64,000 nucleotides of DNA from Cyclobacterium amurskyense (lineage in GTDB: Bacteria > Bacteroidota > Bacteroidia > Cytophagales > Cyclobacteriaceae): the NCBI RefSeq assembly GCF_001050135.1, contig NZ_CP012040.1, positions 620,001 to 684,000 on the forward strand, in the 5' to 3' direction. The position numbers were made by a program, and so were the translations under genes. The notes below the pieces were generated by a model. The model made no database searches. It saw only the letters and a list, made by a program, of their open reading frames with translations, and was not told where the DNA came from. Numbering within the stretch: position 1 is the first letter of the stretch; each line of letters starts with the position of its first letter. Positions 1 to 9,948 of this stretch are shown in pieces.

Positions 1-1
1 A

Positions 2-1114
2 GACATATATAACGACCAAAAAATCCTTAAAGACAAGATTGTCCCCACGGACTTAATTTTAGGAAGTAAGGATTTTCTAAAGCCATGTATGGGTCTTACG
101 CCACCTAAAGGGATTTGGTGCCATATTACGGGTACAGACTTAGTAAGGGATAACAATGGGGAGTTTTACATTTTGGAAGACAACCTTCGCTGTCCATCAG
201 GTGTATCCTATATGCTGGAAAGCCGTGAAATCATCAAACGGGCCTATCCTGACTTATTCAACAAACTCGGAGTTCGACCTGTTTCAGATTACCCTACCAA
301 ACTCCTGGACATGCTTCAGTTTCTTTCTGACAAACCCAAGCCAGTTATTGGAGTATTGACACCAGGTGTTTACAATTCCGCCTACTTCGAACATTCTTAC
401 CTTGCTCAGCAAATGGGGGCAGAGCTTGTATCCGGAATGGACCTAATTGTAAAAGACAAGAAGGTATACATGCAAACCACACAAGGTTTAGAACAAATAG
501 ATGTATTGTACAGAAGGATAGATGACACTTTTCTGGATCCACAGGTTTTCAATCCCAACTCTATGCTGGGAATCCCCGGGCTTTTTGAAGCCTACAAGGC
601 TGGCAATATTGCCATGGCCAATGCGCCTGGAACAGGTGTTGCAGATGACAAGGCTGTTTATGCCTATGTACCTAAAATAATAAAATATTACCTAGATCAG
701 GACCCTATACTTCACAATGTACCAACCTACCTTTGTAGGGAAGAAAAGGATAGAAACCATGTTTTAGAAAACATTTCAGACTTGGTAGTAAAAGAAACAA
801 ATGCAGCGGGAGGATATGGCATGATGATTGGACCAAAAGCAGATGCTAAAGAACATGAAAAATTCCGGCAGTTGATCAAGTCCAATCCTACCAATTACAT
901 TGCCCAACCAACACTTTCACTTTCTACTGTTCCCTCAATTGTAGACAACAAAACCATTGAAGGTCGGCATGTGGACTTAAGGCCTTATGTCTTGTATGGA
1001 AATGAAGTAGAAGTTATTCCCGGAGCCCTTACAAGGGTAGCATTAAAGAAAGGTTCACTTGTAGTCAATAGTTCTCAAGGTGGCGGAAGCAAAGACACCT
1101 GGGTATTGTATTAA
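2..1114 (+). CDS. Circularly permuted ATP-grasp family protein (5' partial)
   Basis: The reading frame is open from base 2, so the gene starts before the window; 370 codons are visible and an internal ATG at 89 is not the true start. The stretch with GLTPPKGIW, HITGTDLVRD and LEDNLRCPSGVSYMLE is the hallmark of the circularly permuted ATP-grasp family (CP_ATPgrasp). The family probably catalyses an ATP-dependent carboxylate-amine ligation; its substrate is not established. Family members run to about 480 residues, so roughly 110 are missing. It is followed after 14 bases by the alpha-E gene, then by Anbu and transglutaminase genes, the usual order of the Anbu cluster. Cytosolic: no signal or membrane segment is seen. 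Confidence 0.93.
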   Translation, partial: DIYNDQKILKDKIVPTDLILGSKDFLKPCMGLTPPKGIWCHITGTDLVRDNNGEFYILEDNLRCPSGVSYMLESREIIKRAYPDLFNKLGVRPVSDYPTKLLDMLQFLSDKPKPVIGVLTPGVYNSAYFEHSYLAQQMGAELVSGMDLIVKDKKVYMQTTQGLEQIDVLYRRIDDTFLDPQVFNPNSMLGIPGLFEAYKAGNIAMANAPGTGVADDKAVYAYVPKIIKYYLDQDPILHNVPTYLCREEKDRNHVLENISDLVVKETNAAGGYGMMIGPKADAKEHEKFRQLIKSNPTNYIAQPTLSLSTVPSIVDNKTIEGRHVDLRPYVLYGNEVEVIPGALTRVALKKGSLVVNSSQGGGSKDTWVLY

Positions 1115-1128
1115 AATAAACAAACGAT

Positions 1129-2109
1129 ATGTTAAGTAGAGTTGCAAATTCAATTTATTGGCTAGGCAGGTACATGGAGCGCGCTGAAAACTACGCCCGA
1201 TTCATTAATGTTAATTTCAACTTAATGTTGGATTTACCTCCTGATTTAAAAGAACAATGGGAGCCCCTAATTATGGCGACCGGTGATCATGAACTTTATA
1301 CTTCCCGAAACAATTCCTACAAGATGAAGGAGGTAATCTATTTCTTGGCCTTTGATCATAGCAATCCTAATTCTATCATTTCCTCTGTGTCCCAAGCAAG
1401 AGAAAATGCAAGGATGATTAGGGAAAATCTCACCAAGGAAACCTGGGAAAAATTAAATGAAACCTACCATTTTGTAAACAAGGCCTCTGAGTCGAAAGTC
1501 TGGAAAAAAGAAGATCCAAGAGATTTTTTCGAAGAAGTAAAATCTAAGATCTTACTATTGTATGGACTTGCAGACAATACCGTAGCACGCACAGAGGGCT
1601 GGTATTTCCGACAACTGGGACAGTACCTGGAAAGGGCAGACAAAACTTCACGTATACTGGATGTCAAATACCATATCTTACTCCCTTCTGCTGAAGAAGT
1701 AGGCTCTCCACTGGATTTCCTTCATTGGATGGCTTTGCTAAAGTCTGTTACTGCTTTCAATACTTATAGAAGACTCTATGGCAATATCTCTCCTTCAGGC
1801 GTGGTGGAATTTCTGGTATTAAATAAATTCTTCCCTAGGTCCGTCTTTTTTTGTTTGAAAGAAGCCGAACAATGTCTCTATAAGATTTCCAAGTCAAATG
1901 GAGAGGGATATTCCAATAGTGCTGAGAAAGCAATGGGAGAATTGCGATCAAAACTGGAATTCGATGATGTCAACGATATTATTTCCAGTGGATTACACGA
2001 ATACATCGAACAGCTTCAAATAAAAATTAATAATGTCTCCAATAAAATAAACGACAATTATTTCCAAATAAAAGATAACTTTGCCAGCCAAACTATGGAT
2101 CAAGAATGA
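1129..2109 (+). CDS. Alpha-E domain-containing protein
   Basis: The N-terminus MLSRVANSIYWLGRYMERAE is the signature of the all-helical alpha-E domain, which spans most of the 326 residues. A second LGQYLERADKTSRILD motif in the middle is a diverged internal repeat of the first. The family has no proven activity and is found almost only beside circularly permuted ATP-grasp and transglutaminase genes, where it is thought to join a peptide or isopeptide ligation/cleavage pathway. The stop codon overlaps the next start (ATGA at 2106-2109), which suggests translational coupling with the Anbu gene. Confidence 0.92.
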   Translation: MLSRVANSIYWLGRYMERAENYARFINVNFNLMLDLPPDLKEQWEPLIMATGDHELYTSRNNSYKMKEVIYFLAFDHSNPNSIISSVSQARENARMIRENLTKETWEKLNETYHFVNKASESKVWKKEDPRDFFEEVKSKILLLYGLADNTVARTEGWYFRQLGQYLERADKTSRILDVKYHILLPSAEEVGSPLDFLHWMALLKSVTAFNTYRRLYGNISPSGVVEFLVLNKFFPRSVFFCLKEAEQCLYKISKSNGEGYSNSAEKAMGELRSKLEFDDVNDIISSGLHEYIEQLQIKINNVSNKINDNYFQIKDNFASQTMDQE

Positions 2110-2846
2110 CTTTCTGCATTGGAATAAAAACGAAACACGGAATTGTAGGTTTATCAGACACTCGAATCACTTCAGGTAATGAAACCACTACCTCAAAAAA
2201 AGTATATACTGTAAACAGAAAAAACCACTCTTTCTTTATAATGACCTCTGGTCTTCGCTCTGTAAGAGACAAAGCCATTACCTATTTTGGAGAATTGATT
2301 GAGAAAAATGACGCTAGCTATGACAAGCTCTATAAGGCAGTTAATGGTTTTGCAGATCAGGTAAAGCGTGTGGCTGGTGAAGACATGGCCTCATTGGAAA
2401 ATTCAGGCTTTACTTTCAATTTGTTCTCAATTATCGGCGGACAGCTTGAAGAAGACAAGGAACCCAAACTCTATTTACTTTACCCTCAGGGAAATTGGAT
2501 AGAAATCAGAACGGGAACACCTTTTGTCATTATTGGCAACACTGGATTCGGCAACCCGGTATTAAGAAGGTCTCTAAAGTACGATGAGCCACTTTTGCTC
2601 GCTTTAAAAAGTGCATTTTTGGCTTTCGATGCAACTAGAATAAGTGCCAATGATGTTGACTACCCTATAGACACTGTAATTTTAGAAAATGACACCTACA
2701 ATGTTGTAGAAAACCGATTTGAGCAGCATGAGTTAAATCATTTATCTGAATTCTGGAACGACTCATTAAAAGAAGCGATCCATAACCTTCCAACAGAAGT
2801 CTTAGAAAAAGCTTTCTCACCAAAAGAATTTGAAAAAAGTGAGTGA
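2106..2846 (+). CDS. Anbu-type proteasome-like peptidase
   Basis: The N-terminus MTFCIGIKTKHGIVGLSDTR fits an N-terminal nucleophile hydrolase of the HslV/20S beta-subunit fold. Thr2 would be the catalytic threonine after removal of Met1. Asp18 (in SDTRITSG) and the Lys pair of KKV at 31-32 occupy the places of Asp17 and Lys33 of HslV. The 246-residue length and the absence of a propeptide match Anbu, the 'ancestral beta subunit'. It is translationally coupled to the alpha-E gene and followed by a transglutaminase gene, the known Anbu context. The cellular substrate is unknown for the family. Confidence 0.9.
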   Translation: MTFCIGIKTKHGIVGLSDTRITSGNETTTSKKVYTVNRKNHSFFIMTSGLRSVRDKAITYFGELIEKNDASYDKLYKAVNGFADQVKRVAGEDMASLENSGFTFNLFSIIGGQLEEDKEPKLYLLYPQGNWIEIRTGTPFVIIGNTGFGNPVLRRSLKYDEPLLLALKSAFLAFDATRISANDVDYPIDTVILENDTYNVVENRFEQHELNHLSEFWNDSLKEAIHNLPTEVLEKAFSPKEFEKSE

Positions 2847-2889
2847 GCTTGAATAATGTTGTTTTTTCTAATTTAAACAAACTGCAATT

Positions 2890-3747
2890 ATGCGTCTGAA
2901 AATACAACACACCACAACTTATGAATACCAAAAATCTGTAAGGTTAAACCCGCATCATTTTTATCTCAAACCACTTCAGAGAAATTACCTGGAAATCAAT
3001 GCCTATAAACTGGATATAGACCCTAAACCAGAGGGAGTGAATGAAAGGTACAGCATTGAAGGAAATCCCTATTACCAAGCCTGGTTTACAGGGGAGACGG
3101 AAAACATGGTGATTAAAGTCGATTTTGAGGTAAACACCAGTCACTTTAACCCCTTCCTCTTCCTTATGGACCAATGGTTCCTGCAAAATTTCAATCCGGA
3201 AGCTGACATTCCTTTTTCTTACCAACAAAAAAACTTGCCTATCCTCCAACCTTACCTGACTCATAGCAATAACAATTTATTAAAAAGCTATGCGCTTGAA
3301 AAACTGAGGACCAAGGATCCTATCCAGTTTCTGACACAATTGAATGCTGCCATTCATGCAGATTGGCACCATATTATACGAGAAGAAGAAAACCTATGGT
3401 CAGCAGCCAGGACCTTTGCTGCAGGAAAAGGATCCTGTAGAGACCTCTCATTCATGTTAATAGAAATGTTAAGACATGTAGGCCTAGCAGCTAGATTTGT
3501 CAGTGGTTACGCCTTCAATCCAGAATTGGAGGAAGGCCATGAGCTCCATGCTTGGGTGGAAACTTACCTACCAGGTGCCGGGTGGGTAGGATTGGATCCA
3601 AGCCTTGGACTAATGGCCGACGAGCACTATATCCCCCTTGCCGCAAGTTTTCTTCCAGAAAACACGCTTCCTGTACATGGCTCCTTTGGTGGAGAAAACC
3701 TCAAACCCTCCACCCTACACACCACTCTTAGCATTCACCCATTTTAG
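2890..3747 (+). CDS. Transglutaminase-like cysteine protease of the Anbu cluster
   Basis: This 285-residue protein has a beta-rich N-terminal domain (MRLKIQHTTTYEY, the bacterial transglutaminase N-terminal type) and a papain-like transglutaminase core. The catalytic triad reads Cys183 in GSCRDLS, His220 in ELHAWVE and Asp236 in VGLDPS. No signal peptide is seen, so it should be cytosolic. It closes the ATP-grasp/alpha-E/Anbu/transglutaminase run, 43 bases after the Anbu gene. The triad supports amide-bond hydrolysis or transfer; pairing with a ligase-like ATP-grasp suggests a make-and-break modification system, which is inference. Confidence 0.92.
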   Translation: MRLKIQHTTTYEYQKSVRLNPHHFYLKPLQRNYLEINAYKLDIDPKPEGVNERYSIEGNPYYQAWFTGETENMVIKVDFEVNTSHFNPFLFLMDQWFLQNFNPEADIPFSYQQKNLPILQPYLTHSNNNLLKSYALEKLRTKDPIQFLTQLNAAIHADWHHIIREEENLWSAARTFAAGKGSCRDLSFMLIEMLRHVGLAARFVSGYAFNPELEEGHELHAWVETYLPGAGWVGLDPSLGLMADEHYIPLAASFLPENTLPVHGSFGGENLKPSTLHTTLSIHPF

Positions 3748-3844
3748 AAAGAATCCCCTGTTTCCCTAAAACCAAATAAGCAAAACAAAATCTTATTAAC
3801 CTTTTTACATGATTTTCAGTTTAATAGGATAACTTAAACTATTT

Positions 3845-5089
3845 ATGAAAAAAGTGGGAGGCACCTTATTTATTATTACTCTACTATCAATTGTGATTTT
3901 TTTAGATTGGTACGTTTACCAGGGAATTAAAGCAATTTTACCTGCAGATTATTTAACCCTAGGGAAAACAACTTATTGGATTTTAACTGGAGCAATAGCT
4001 GTATGGTTAGGCTTTACTTTCTATACTATTATGCAAGAAGGCAAAATATCACCTTCTTCTCAGCAATCCTTGAATTTGTTTTTGGTCATCCTTGTCACAC
4101 AACTAACCGTCATTGTTTTTCTATTTGGAGAAGATTTGATTAGGGTAATTGGTACTGTATACAGTTATGCGACAGGCGCTACAAACGAGAATGGTTCACT
4201 AATGGCTTCTAGAAGAAAATTCATAAGCCAGATTGCTTTTGCCGTAGCAGCCATTCCTATGACTGGATTTATCTATGGCATCATAAAAGGCAAATACGAT
4301 TTCAGAACCATCAAAAAAACCCTTTATTTTAAAGATCTTCCTGAGGCATTTGATGGTTTTACCATAACACAACTGTCAGACATTCATGCTGGCAGTTTTA
4401 AGGATTATGCTGCAGTGAAAAAAGGGGCTGACATGGCAGCAGCCCAGCAGTCTGACCTTTTTGTATTTACAGGTGACCTTGTCAATCATAAGGCAGATGA
4501 AATTGACCCCATGATTGATATTTTCTCTCAGATAAAAGCTCCCTACGGGCAGTTTTCCATATTGGGCAACCATGATTATGGAGACTATACCTCCTGGCCA
4601 AGTCCAGAAGCCAAAGCTCAAAACCTTCAATCCCTTAAGGGCAAGCACAAAATGATGGGTTTCGATCTTTTGCTGGATGAAAACAGAATTATCGAAAAAG
4701 ATGGTCAAAGGATAAGTTTACTTGGTGTAGAAAACTGGGGCCTGGGCTTCCAGTCCAAAGGGGATCTTGAGAAATCACTTGTAGATGTCCCTGACGACGC
4801 TTTTAAAGTATTGCTTTCTCATGACCCTACCCACTGGGATGAACAAGTCAAAAACCACCCTAAAAATATTCACCTTACCCTTAGCGGCCATACCCATGGC
4901 ATGCAGATCGGTATAGAGACGCCTTTTATCCGCTGGAGCCCTGCACAATACCGCTACACCAACTGGGCAGGAATAGCTGAACAGGCAGGCAAATACCTTT
5001 ATGTAAACAGAGGTTTTGGCTTCCATGCCTTTGCCGGTAGAGTGGGAATCTGGCCTGAGATTACGGTTATAGAATTGAAAAAAGGGTAA
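3845..5089 (+). CDS. Membrane-anchored metallophosphoesterase
   Basis: The 414-residue protein begins with about three membrane segments (residues 5-135), followed by a twin-arginine-like SRRKF stretch and one more hydrophobic segment near 140-165. The C-terminal half carries the calcineurin-like phosphoesterase motifs: LSDIHAGS near 178 (D-x-H), FTGDLVNH (GDxxD-like), LGNHDYGD (GNHD), a SHDP histidine and LSGHTHGMQ (GHxH). Relatives are YaeI/YkuE-type enzymes, some of which act on lipid-linked phosphodiesters. The substrate cannot be read here. It is monocistronic, ends against a family A repeat and converges with the RND genes. Confidence 0.9.
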   Translation: MKKVGGTLFIITLLSIVIFLDWYVYQGIKAILPADYLTLGKTTYWILTGAIAVWLGFTFYTIMQEGKISPSSQQSLNLFLVILVTQLTVIVFLFGEDLIRVIGTVYSYATGATNENGSLMASRRKFISQIAFAVAAIPMTGFIYGIIKGKYDFRTIKKTLYFKDLPEAFDGFTITQLSDIHAGSFKDYAAVKKGADMAAAQQSDLFVFTGDLVNHKADEIDPMIDIFSQIKAPYGQFSILGNHDYGDYTSWPSPEAKAQNLQSLKGKHKMMGFDLLLDENRIIEKDGQRISLLGVENWGLGFQSKGDLEKSLVDVPDDAFKVLLSHDPTHWDEQVKNHPKNIHLTLSGHTHGMQIGIETPFIRWSPAQYRYTNWAGIAEQAGKYLYVNRGFGFHAFAGRVGIWPEITVIELKKG

Positions 5090-5122
5090 ACCTATATCTC
5101 AAAAAAGGCAACACCTATTCGA

Positions 5123-5316
5123 TTAACCCCGAAATATGCAATAGACATTCTATTACGTGCTGAAATCGCTTTAATATCAGCCACTTCGTTGCTGTTTTCA
5201 ATTTCACCATAGCGGTGCTATTTTCTTGCGATTGCAACACTTCCCGTAAACACGGGACAGGCATCACCCCTGACTATCGTCAGGGCCAGGAAATCCTATT
5301 ACATAATCCGGGTTAA
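5123..5316. repeat. Family A MITE-like element, copy 1
   Basis: A 194-bp element between two convergent genes. Its ends are imperfect terminal inverted repeats: TTAACCCCGAAATATGCAATAG at the left start and the inverse of ATAATCCGGGTTAA at the right, both finishing in TTAA. Inside are small hairpins (ATAGCGGTGCTAT; CCCGTAAACACGGG; a CCTGAC/GTCAGG pair). Related copies lie at 35282, 46939, 55261 and 55636. No reading frame of note is present. This copy holds the extra CTGAC/GTCAG hairpin also seen in the 55261 copy but missing from the 46939 copy. Confidence 0.8.
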
Positions 5317-5435
5317 ATCGTGATTTTTTTGATGCCACGGGTTATTTTCCCCGTGGCAAATACAATCAATATACCGCCAAAATAAGCATTTATGATGGCT
5401 AAGCAGCGTTACTTTTCAATGCCTTCAAACGCGGA

Positions 5436-8400
5436 TTAAAACTTTATTGCCCCTCGCTGTCCTGACAGAAACCAATAGGCCAATGGCACAAAATACAAAG
5501 CGGTAAATGTTCCTATGGTCAATCCACCGATTACGGAGAAAACCAATGGCCTTTGCAAATCAGCACCTAATCCCGCACTAAAAACCACCGGAATAAGGGC
5601 AAGAATAGTAGTGATTGATGTCATTACAATAGGCTTCAACCTTATCTCCCCTGCATGGTACAGGGCCATGGTAAGTGCTACTCTGGTCTCCATTCCATCT
5701 TTGGTCTGATAAATGGCCCTAAGCCGATTAATGGTATCTATCTTGAGAATAGCATCATTGACCATAATCCCAAGCATTACTACTAACCCTATGGCTGACA
5801 TTACATTTAGCGAAGTACCTGTAAGCCACAGCACCAAAAAAGCCCCTCCTACTCCCAAAGGAAGAGTGAAAACAACAATAAGGGGTTGTAAGAAGCTTTC
5901 AAACTGAGCGGCAAGAATGAAATACAGCAATAGAATGGATATCATTAAGATACCCATTAACTGTTTGATGGTTTCCTGATCCTGAAAGTACTGCCCTGCA
6001 AAATCAACAGCAAGGTCTCTTTCCGTACCCCAAGAACGAATATCCGCCTCATGCTTTGTAGGCTCCGAGACATCGAGGTTTAGGGATTGGTAGATCCCAT
6101 ACCTGTCAGAAGTTACATATTTGTAATGTGAATCGTAGGAATAAGTAATGAACTCATTTAAGGAGTAGGCTATGCCTTCTTCACCGTAGATATAATTACT
6201 TTTCAGAAGGGTCTGAAAATCCAATTGGTCATTTCTTAATTGAATGGGAATAATTTCACCAAATTGCCGGATATCGGTAATCAGATAATTTCCAAATAAT
6301 TGTTCTATGCTTGTGATCAATTGATTTACTTCCAGACCATACAATGCCAACTTCTCAAGATCTGTTTTAAAAATTACAGAAGATCCTTCCTGCAAACCTG
6401 GGCCTTTGGTCCAAGTCTCAACTGGAAATTGCTCCATCCATTGATTCATTTGACTTGCTTTTATAGGTCTTTTGGACTCTAAATTCTTCAACCTAACCTC
6501 ATAATAAGGCCGGTTTGAATTGAAAAGCTGGTCAAATGCATTGGGCGCATCATTTATTGCTAAACTGGCCTGAGGGTAATTTTGACGAAAAAAACGCTTA
6601 AGTTGTCTGCTGACACTTTCTTTGGCTTCATCATCAGCAAACATCAGGTAAAGATCCGCTTGCTGAATGGCATTTTCTCCTTCATACAAGATAAATTGCC
6701 TTAAGCCCAAATCGCTTTCAGTAACTGTGAAATTACCCTCCAACTGAGCCAATAGACTTTGAATTCGGTCTTTATTTTGGCTTGCATCAATTGGCTCATT
6801 CCAATCCAAAGAGATCAGCACATCAAATTTTTCGATAGGCGGCAAACCTTCAACTTTTAAGAATTTGACAGTACCCAATAGAAGTGGAATCAACAAAAAC
6901 AAAAACATCAAAGACCAGCCCGGATGAGCAAACAATCCCTGGAAAACTTTCTTGTATCCTTTTAGCAGTCCTTTGAACAGGCGACTGTCTTCTTTTGCAG
7001 CACTTTTTTCCTTGTTTTTAAACAATAGAAAATACAATAATGGAAGCAAAATAAATGCTACCAGTAAAGAAACGCATAGTATAGCTGCCACTGAGACCGC
7101 CTGATCATAAAACAAGGCTCCTGCCACACCACTTAAAAACACCAAGGGAACAAATACGGCCAATGTGGTTAAAACAGAACTTATCAGCGCAGATTGAACT
7201 TCATTTACTCCACTTACACAAGCCTCAAACAAGGGCAAACCCTCCTCACGCTTTCGATTGATATTGTCCAAAACGATAATGGCATTGTCAATTAGCATTC
7301 CCAGCCCTAAGGCAAGCCCACTCAATGAGATAACATTTATGGAAATATCGAAGAAATAAAAGACCATAAAACTAATCACAAGGGAAGAAGGAAGGCTTAT
7401 TCCAATGATGATAGGCGTCCGGTAATTGCCCATAAAGACAAACAAAATAGCGAAGGCAAACAATCCCCCAAAAAGCAAACTGGTTTGAAGGTTATTAATC
7501 CCTGCATTTAACAAGGAAGATTGGTCCTGTGTCAATTCAAAATCTACCTGTGGATAATCCACCTTGAACAATTCCACTGCCTCATAGATCAGCGGCATGG
7601 TTTCATTCATTTTGGCAGAGGTTTGTTTGTGAACAGTAACTACCAGTCCTTCTTTGTCTTGAAACAAGTGAAAACCAGTAGGTTTTGAAAGTGTATGTTC
7701 AACGGTTGCTACTTTTGAGAGGGTGACAATATTTCCTGAGGGTCCATGTACTGGAAGATTCCCCACATCTTCAGCCGTTTCAAGTTTACTAGCCAAACGT
7801 AAAAAATACCTAAACTGTCCATCCTCCACACTTATGCCAGGTAATTCACTATTCCCATCATTGATGGCCCTAATTAAATCTGCTTCTCTAAGCCCCAAAC
7901 CACTCATCAAGGGCTTATTGGGTGTGACAGTAATCACCTTTTCTTGTCTACCATTAATATCCACAAGGGCCACACCTTCCAATTGTTCCAGCCTCTTTTT
8001 GATCACATTCTCTGTGAGCAAGGATACTTCAGCGAAGTCAACCCCTTCTTTTGGAATTACCTGCAAGCGAACAATAGGAATATCATTGGAATTGATCCGA
8101 ACCACTTGTGGTCTGGGCATATCCTGTGGAAGGTTGTTGGTCAGTCTGTCAATTTTTTCATTGACTTCAATATAAGCCAATTCCATCCTTGTCTGAAAAT
8201 CAAAGGTCAAACGAACATCCCCTACTTCGGAACCTGCTTTGCTCTCTAAGTCTTGTAGGCCATTTAAGGTAACCATGCCTTCCCGGATAGGACTGAGCAC
8301 ATTTTGCTCAATGGACTCTGGGGAGGAATTGGGATAGTTTACTTTTATGACAATTTGTGGAACATCTATAGGAGGCAACAATGAAATTGGCAATGTTCGA

Positions 8401-8480
8401 AACAAAATGATACTAAAAATAAGCAATGCCAGAAAGGTCATTCCAACTGCAATCGGCCTTGAAAGTAAAAATTTTACCAT
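5436..8480 (-). CDS. RND-family efflux permease (AcrB/MexB-like)
   Basis: At 1,014 residues it has the length of an RND pump. It shows the duplicated 6+6 membrane-segment plan: FLLSRPIAVGMTFLALLIFS at the N-terminus, GLALGLGMLIDNAIIVLDNI in TM4 with its acidic residue, and the second-half equivalent AIGLVVMLGIMVNDAILKID. Two large periplasmic loops lie between. It should export drugs or lipophilic compounds by proton exchange. It is transcribed after the adaptor gene (3-bp spacing). No TolC-type outer-membrane gene is adjacent, so an unlinked channel must serve it. Confidence 0.93.
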   Translation of the reverse strand: MVKFLLSRPIAVGMTFLALLIFSIILFRTLPISLLPPIDVPQIVIKVNYPNSSPESIEQNVLSPIREGMVTLNGLQDLESKAGSEVGDVRLTFDFQTRMELAYIEVNEKIDRLTNNLPQDMPRPQVVRINSNDIPIVRLQVIPKEGVDFAEVSLLTENVIKKRLEQLEGVALVDINGRQEKVITVTPNKPLMSGLGLREADLIRAINDGNSELPGISVEDGQFRYFLRLASKLETAEDVGNLPVHGPSGNIVTLSKVATVEHTLSKPTGFHLFQDKEGLVVTVHKQTSAKMNETMPLIYEAVELFKVDYPQVDFELTQDQSSLLNAGINNLQTSLLFGGLFAFAILFVFMGNYRTPIIIGISLPSSLVISFMVFYFFDISINVISLSGLALGLGMLIDNAIIVLDNINRKREEGLPLFEACVSGVNEVQSALISSVLTTLAVFVPLVFLSGVAGALFYDQAVSVAAILCVSLLVAFILLPLLYFLLFKNKEKSAAKEDSRLFKGLLKGYKKVFQGLFAHPGWSLMFLFLLIPLLLGTVKFLKVEGLPPIEKFDVLISLDWNEPIDASQNKDRIQSLLAQLEGNFTVTESDLGLRQFILYEGENAIQQADLYLMFADDEAKESVSRQLKRFFRQNYPQASLAINDAPNAFDQLFNSNRPYYEVRLKNLESKRPIKASQMNQWMEQFPVETWTKGPGLQEGSSVIFKTDLEKLALYGLEVNQLITSIEQLFGNYLITDIRQFGEIIPIQLRNDQLDFQTLLKSNYIYGEEGIAYSLNEFITYSYDSHYKYVTSDRYGIYQSLNLDVSEPTKHEADIRSWGTERDLAVDFAGQYFQDQETIKQLMGILMISILLLYFILAAQFESFLQPLIVVFTLPLGVGGAFLVLWLTGTSLNVMSAIGLVVMLGIMVNDAILKIDTINRLRAIYQTKDGMETRVALTMALYHAGEIRLKPIVMTSITTILALIPVVFSAGLGADLQRPLVFSVIGGLTIGTFTALYFVPLAYWFLSGQRGAIKF

Positions 8481-8483
8481 AGC

Positions 8484-9557
8484 TTAATCAGTTGTTATCT
8501 GCACTGCTGCCTGATGTCCTAGCTGCACGTTATTACTTACAATAACTGTTTTATCAGCTTCCAATCCATCCAATACTTCAATCTCTCTTCCGTTGTCCTT
8601 CCCTACTTCTATATAATTCCAAATGGCTTCATTATTATCAATGGTAAAGACCACCGGGCGACCGGATCGATAAACCACTGCTTCTTTAGGGACCACAAGG
8701 TTATTGTTTTGTGGCGCTCTAATCACTGCCCTCGCATTCATCCCTGACAAAAGACTTCCACCTGCACTTAATTTTATGGTCACCTGCACCAATCCATTCT
8801 CATCCACCTTAGGATTGATGCTTGTGACGGTGCCAGTAATTTTTTCTCTTTCACTATCGCTTGTTCCTGATACTGGATAAACCTCCGTCTTTTGCCCTTT
8901 TTTAACATAGGAGATGTCCGACTCCAAAACTTTAACTTTCATTTCCAGTGAACGGGTACTTAATACCAAACAAATTTCATCTCCAGCATTGACTAGACTG
9001 CCTTTTTTAATTTTCAAGTCGGCTATTGCTCCAGTAATAGGCGCTTTGACTTCTGTTTTAGCGAGATTATTTTCAGCTTCCCTTACAGCAATCTGAGCAG
9101 CCAACAATCCACTGGAAGCTCTCCAAAATTCATCTCTGGAATTTTTGTCCAGGTTTTCGGAAAAGGTGGTCTCTACCGAGGAAACTATTTTTAAACTTTC
9201 ATACTCTGCACTGGCAGTACGAAGGCTCACTTGTGCTTTCTCCCACTCAAGCTCGCTGTCTGTTTTATCGAGTAATGCGATAATATCCCCTTTCTTCACC
9301 TGCTGCCCTTCCTCTACTTTGAGTTCTATTAGGTAACCACTTCTTTCCACTATGGACATTACTTGATTTTCCGCTTCTATTTTCCCTGAAGCATTGATCA
9401 GGTAATCAAAGGACTTTCTTTGTGATTGCCCTACCTTCACTGGGGTGGCCTTAACTTCATCACGAAAAGTTTCCATGGGAATTTCCTCTATCTCCTGGGT
9501 TTCTACACCACAGGAGAAAAAGAAAATTAAGGAACAAAATAAGAGTGTTTTGTTCAT
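8484..9557 (-). CDS. RND efflux periplasmic adaptor (membrane fusion lipoprotein)
   Basis: The 357-residue protein starts with a lipoprotein signal (MNKTLLFCSLIFFFSCGVE; lipidated Cys in FFSC). It has the usual adaptor layout: a biotinyl-lipoyl half motif (GYLIELKVEEGQQVKKGDII), an alpha-helical hairpin (residues about 95-160), the second half (VKAPITGAIADLKIKKGSLV), then beta-barrel and membrane-proximal domains. It is the first gene of the two-gene efflux operon; the permease start lies three bases after its stop. The lipid anchor is typical of adaptors in this phylum. Confidence 0.93.
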   Translation of the reverse strand: MNKTLLFCSLIFFFSCGVETQEIEEIPMETFRDEVKATPVKVGQSQRKSFDYLINASGKIEAENQVMSIVERSGYLIELKVEEGQQVKKGDIIALLDKTDSELEWEKAQVSLRTASAEYESLKIVSSVETTFSENLDKNSRDEFWRASSGLLAAQIAVREAENNLAKTEVKAPITGAIADLKIKKGSLVNAGDEICLVLSTRSLEMKVKVLESDISYVKKGQKTEVYPVSGTSDSEREKITGTVTSINPKVDENGLVQVTIKLSAGGSLLSGMNARAVIRAPQNNNLVVPKEAVVYRSGRPVVFTIDNNEAIWNYIEVGKDNGREIEVLDGLEADKTVIVSNNVQLGHQAAVQITTD

Positions 9558-9892
9558 GTCTGTATTTGACTAATGGGTTAATATATTCTTTTGGAATTAT
9601 AGAAGAATATAATTAACTAAAATTTTAAATCTCATGCAAACAATCTCTTTTATTTTTTGTTAAAAACGATTGTTAAAACCCAAATTGATGATTTTCCCTA
9701 ATTTCTAGAATCCATAGCTATCCACTTGATAAGCAAGATATCGACAGTACAAAAATCAGATCTAGCTCTATAAAAAAAGTAAAGTCAGATAAATGTTGGA
9801 TAGGATTTACTCTTTTCTTTGACTCCTAATCAGCTCAAAATTACAGATCTTGCCAAGGTGATCCAATTATGTAAAACTTACTCTCTGAAAAA
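9558..9892. other. Gene-free gap between adaptor gene and SulP gene
   Basis: These 335 bases, together with the SulP terminator to their right, separate two minus-strand genes. The part next to 9557 must hold the promoter of the efflux operon, but I see no convincing -33/-7 pair. It is AT-rich with no credible coding frame. Confidence 0.5.
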
Positions 9893-9928
9893 TAAAAAAA
9901 CCAGATTGAATAATTCAACCCGGTTTTG
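9893..9928 (-). terminator. Rho-independent terminator of the SulP gene
   Basis: On the minus strand an AAACC-GGTTGAAT / ATTCAA-GGTTT hairpin with a short loop is followed by a run of seven T. It lies about 20 bases after the SulP stop codon. Confidence 0.75.
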
Positions 9929-9948
9929 TAATCTTAAAATCAAAAATC

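Noticed and set aside
5436..9557. Possible complete tripartite efflux operon
   Set aside because: No TolC-type gene is next to the adaptor and permease; ordinary two-gene arrangement.
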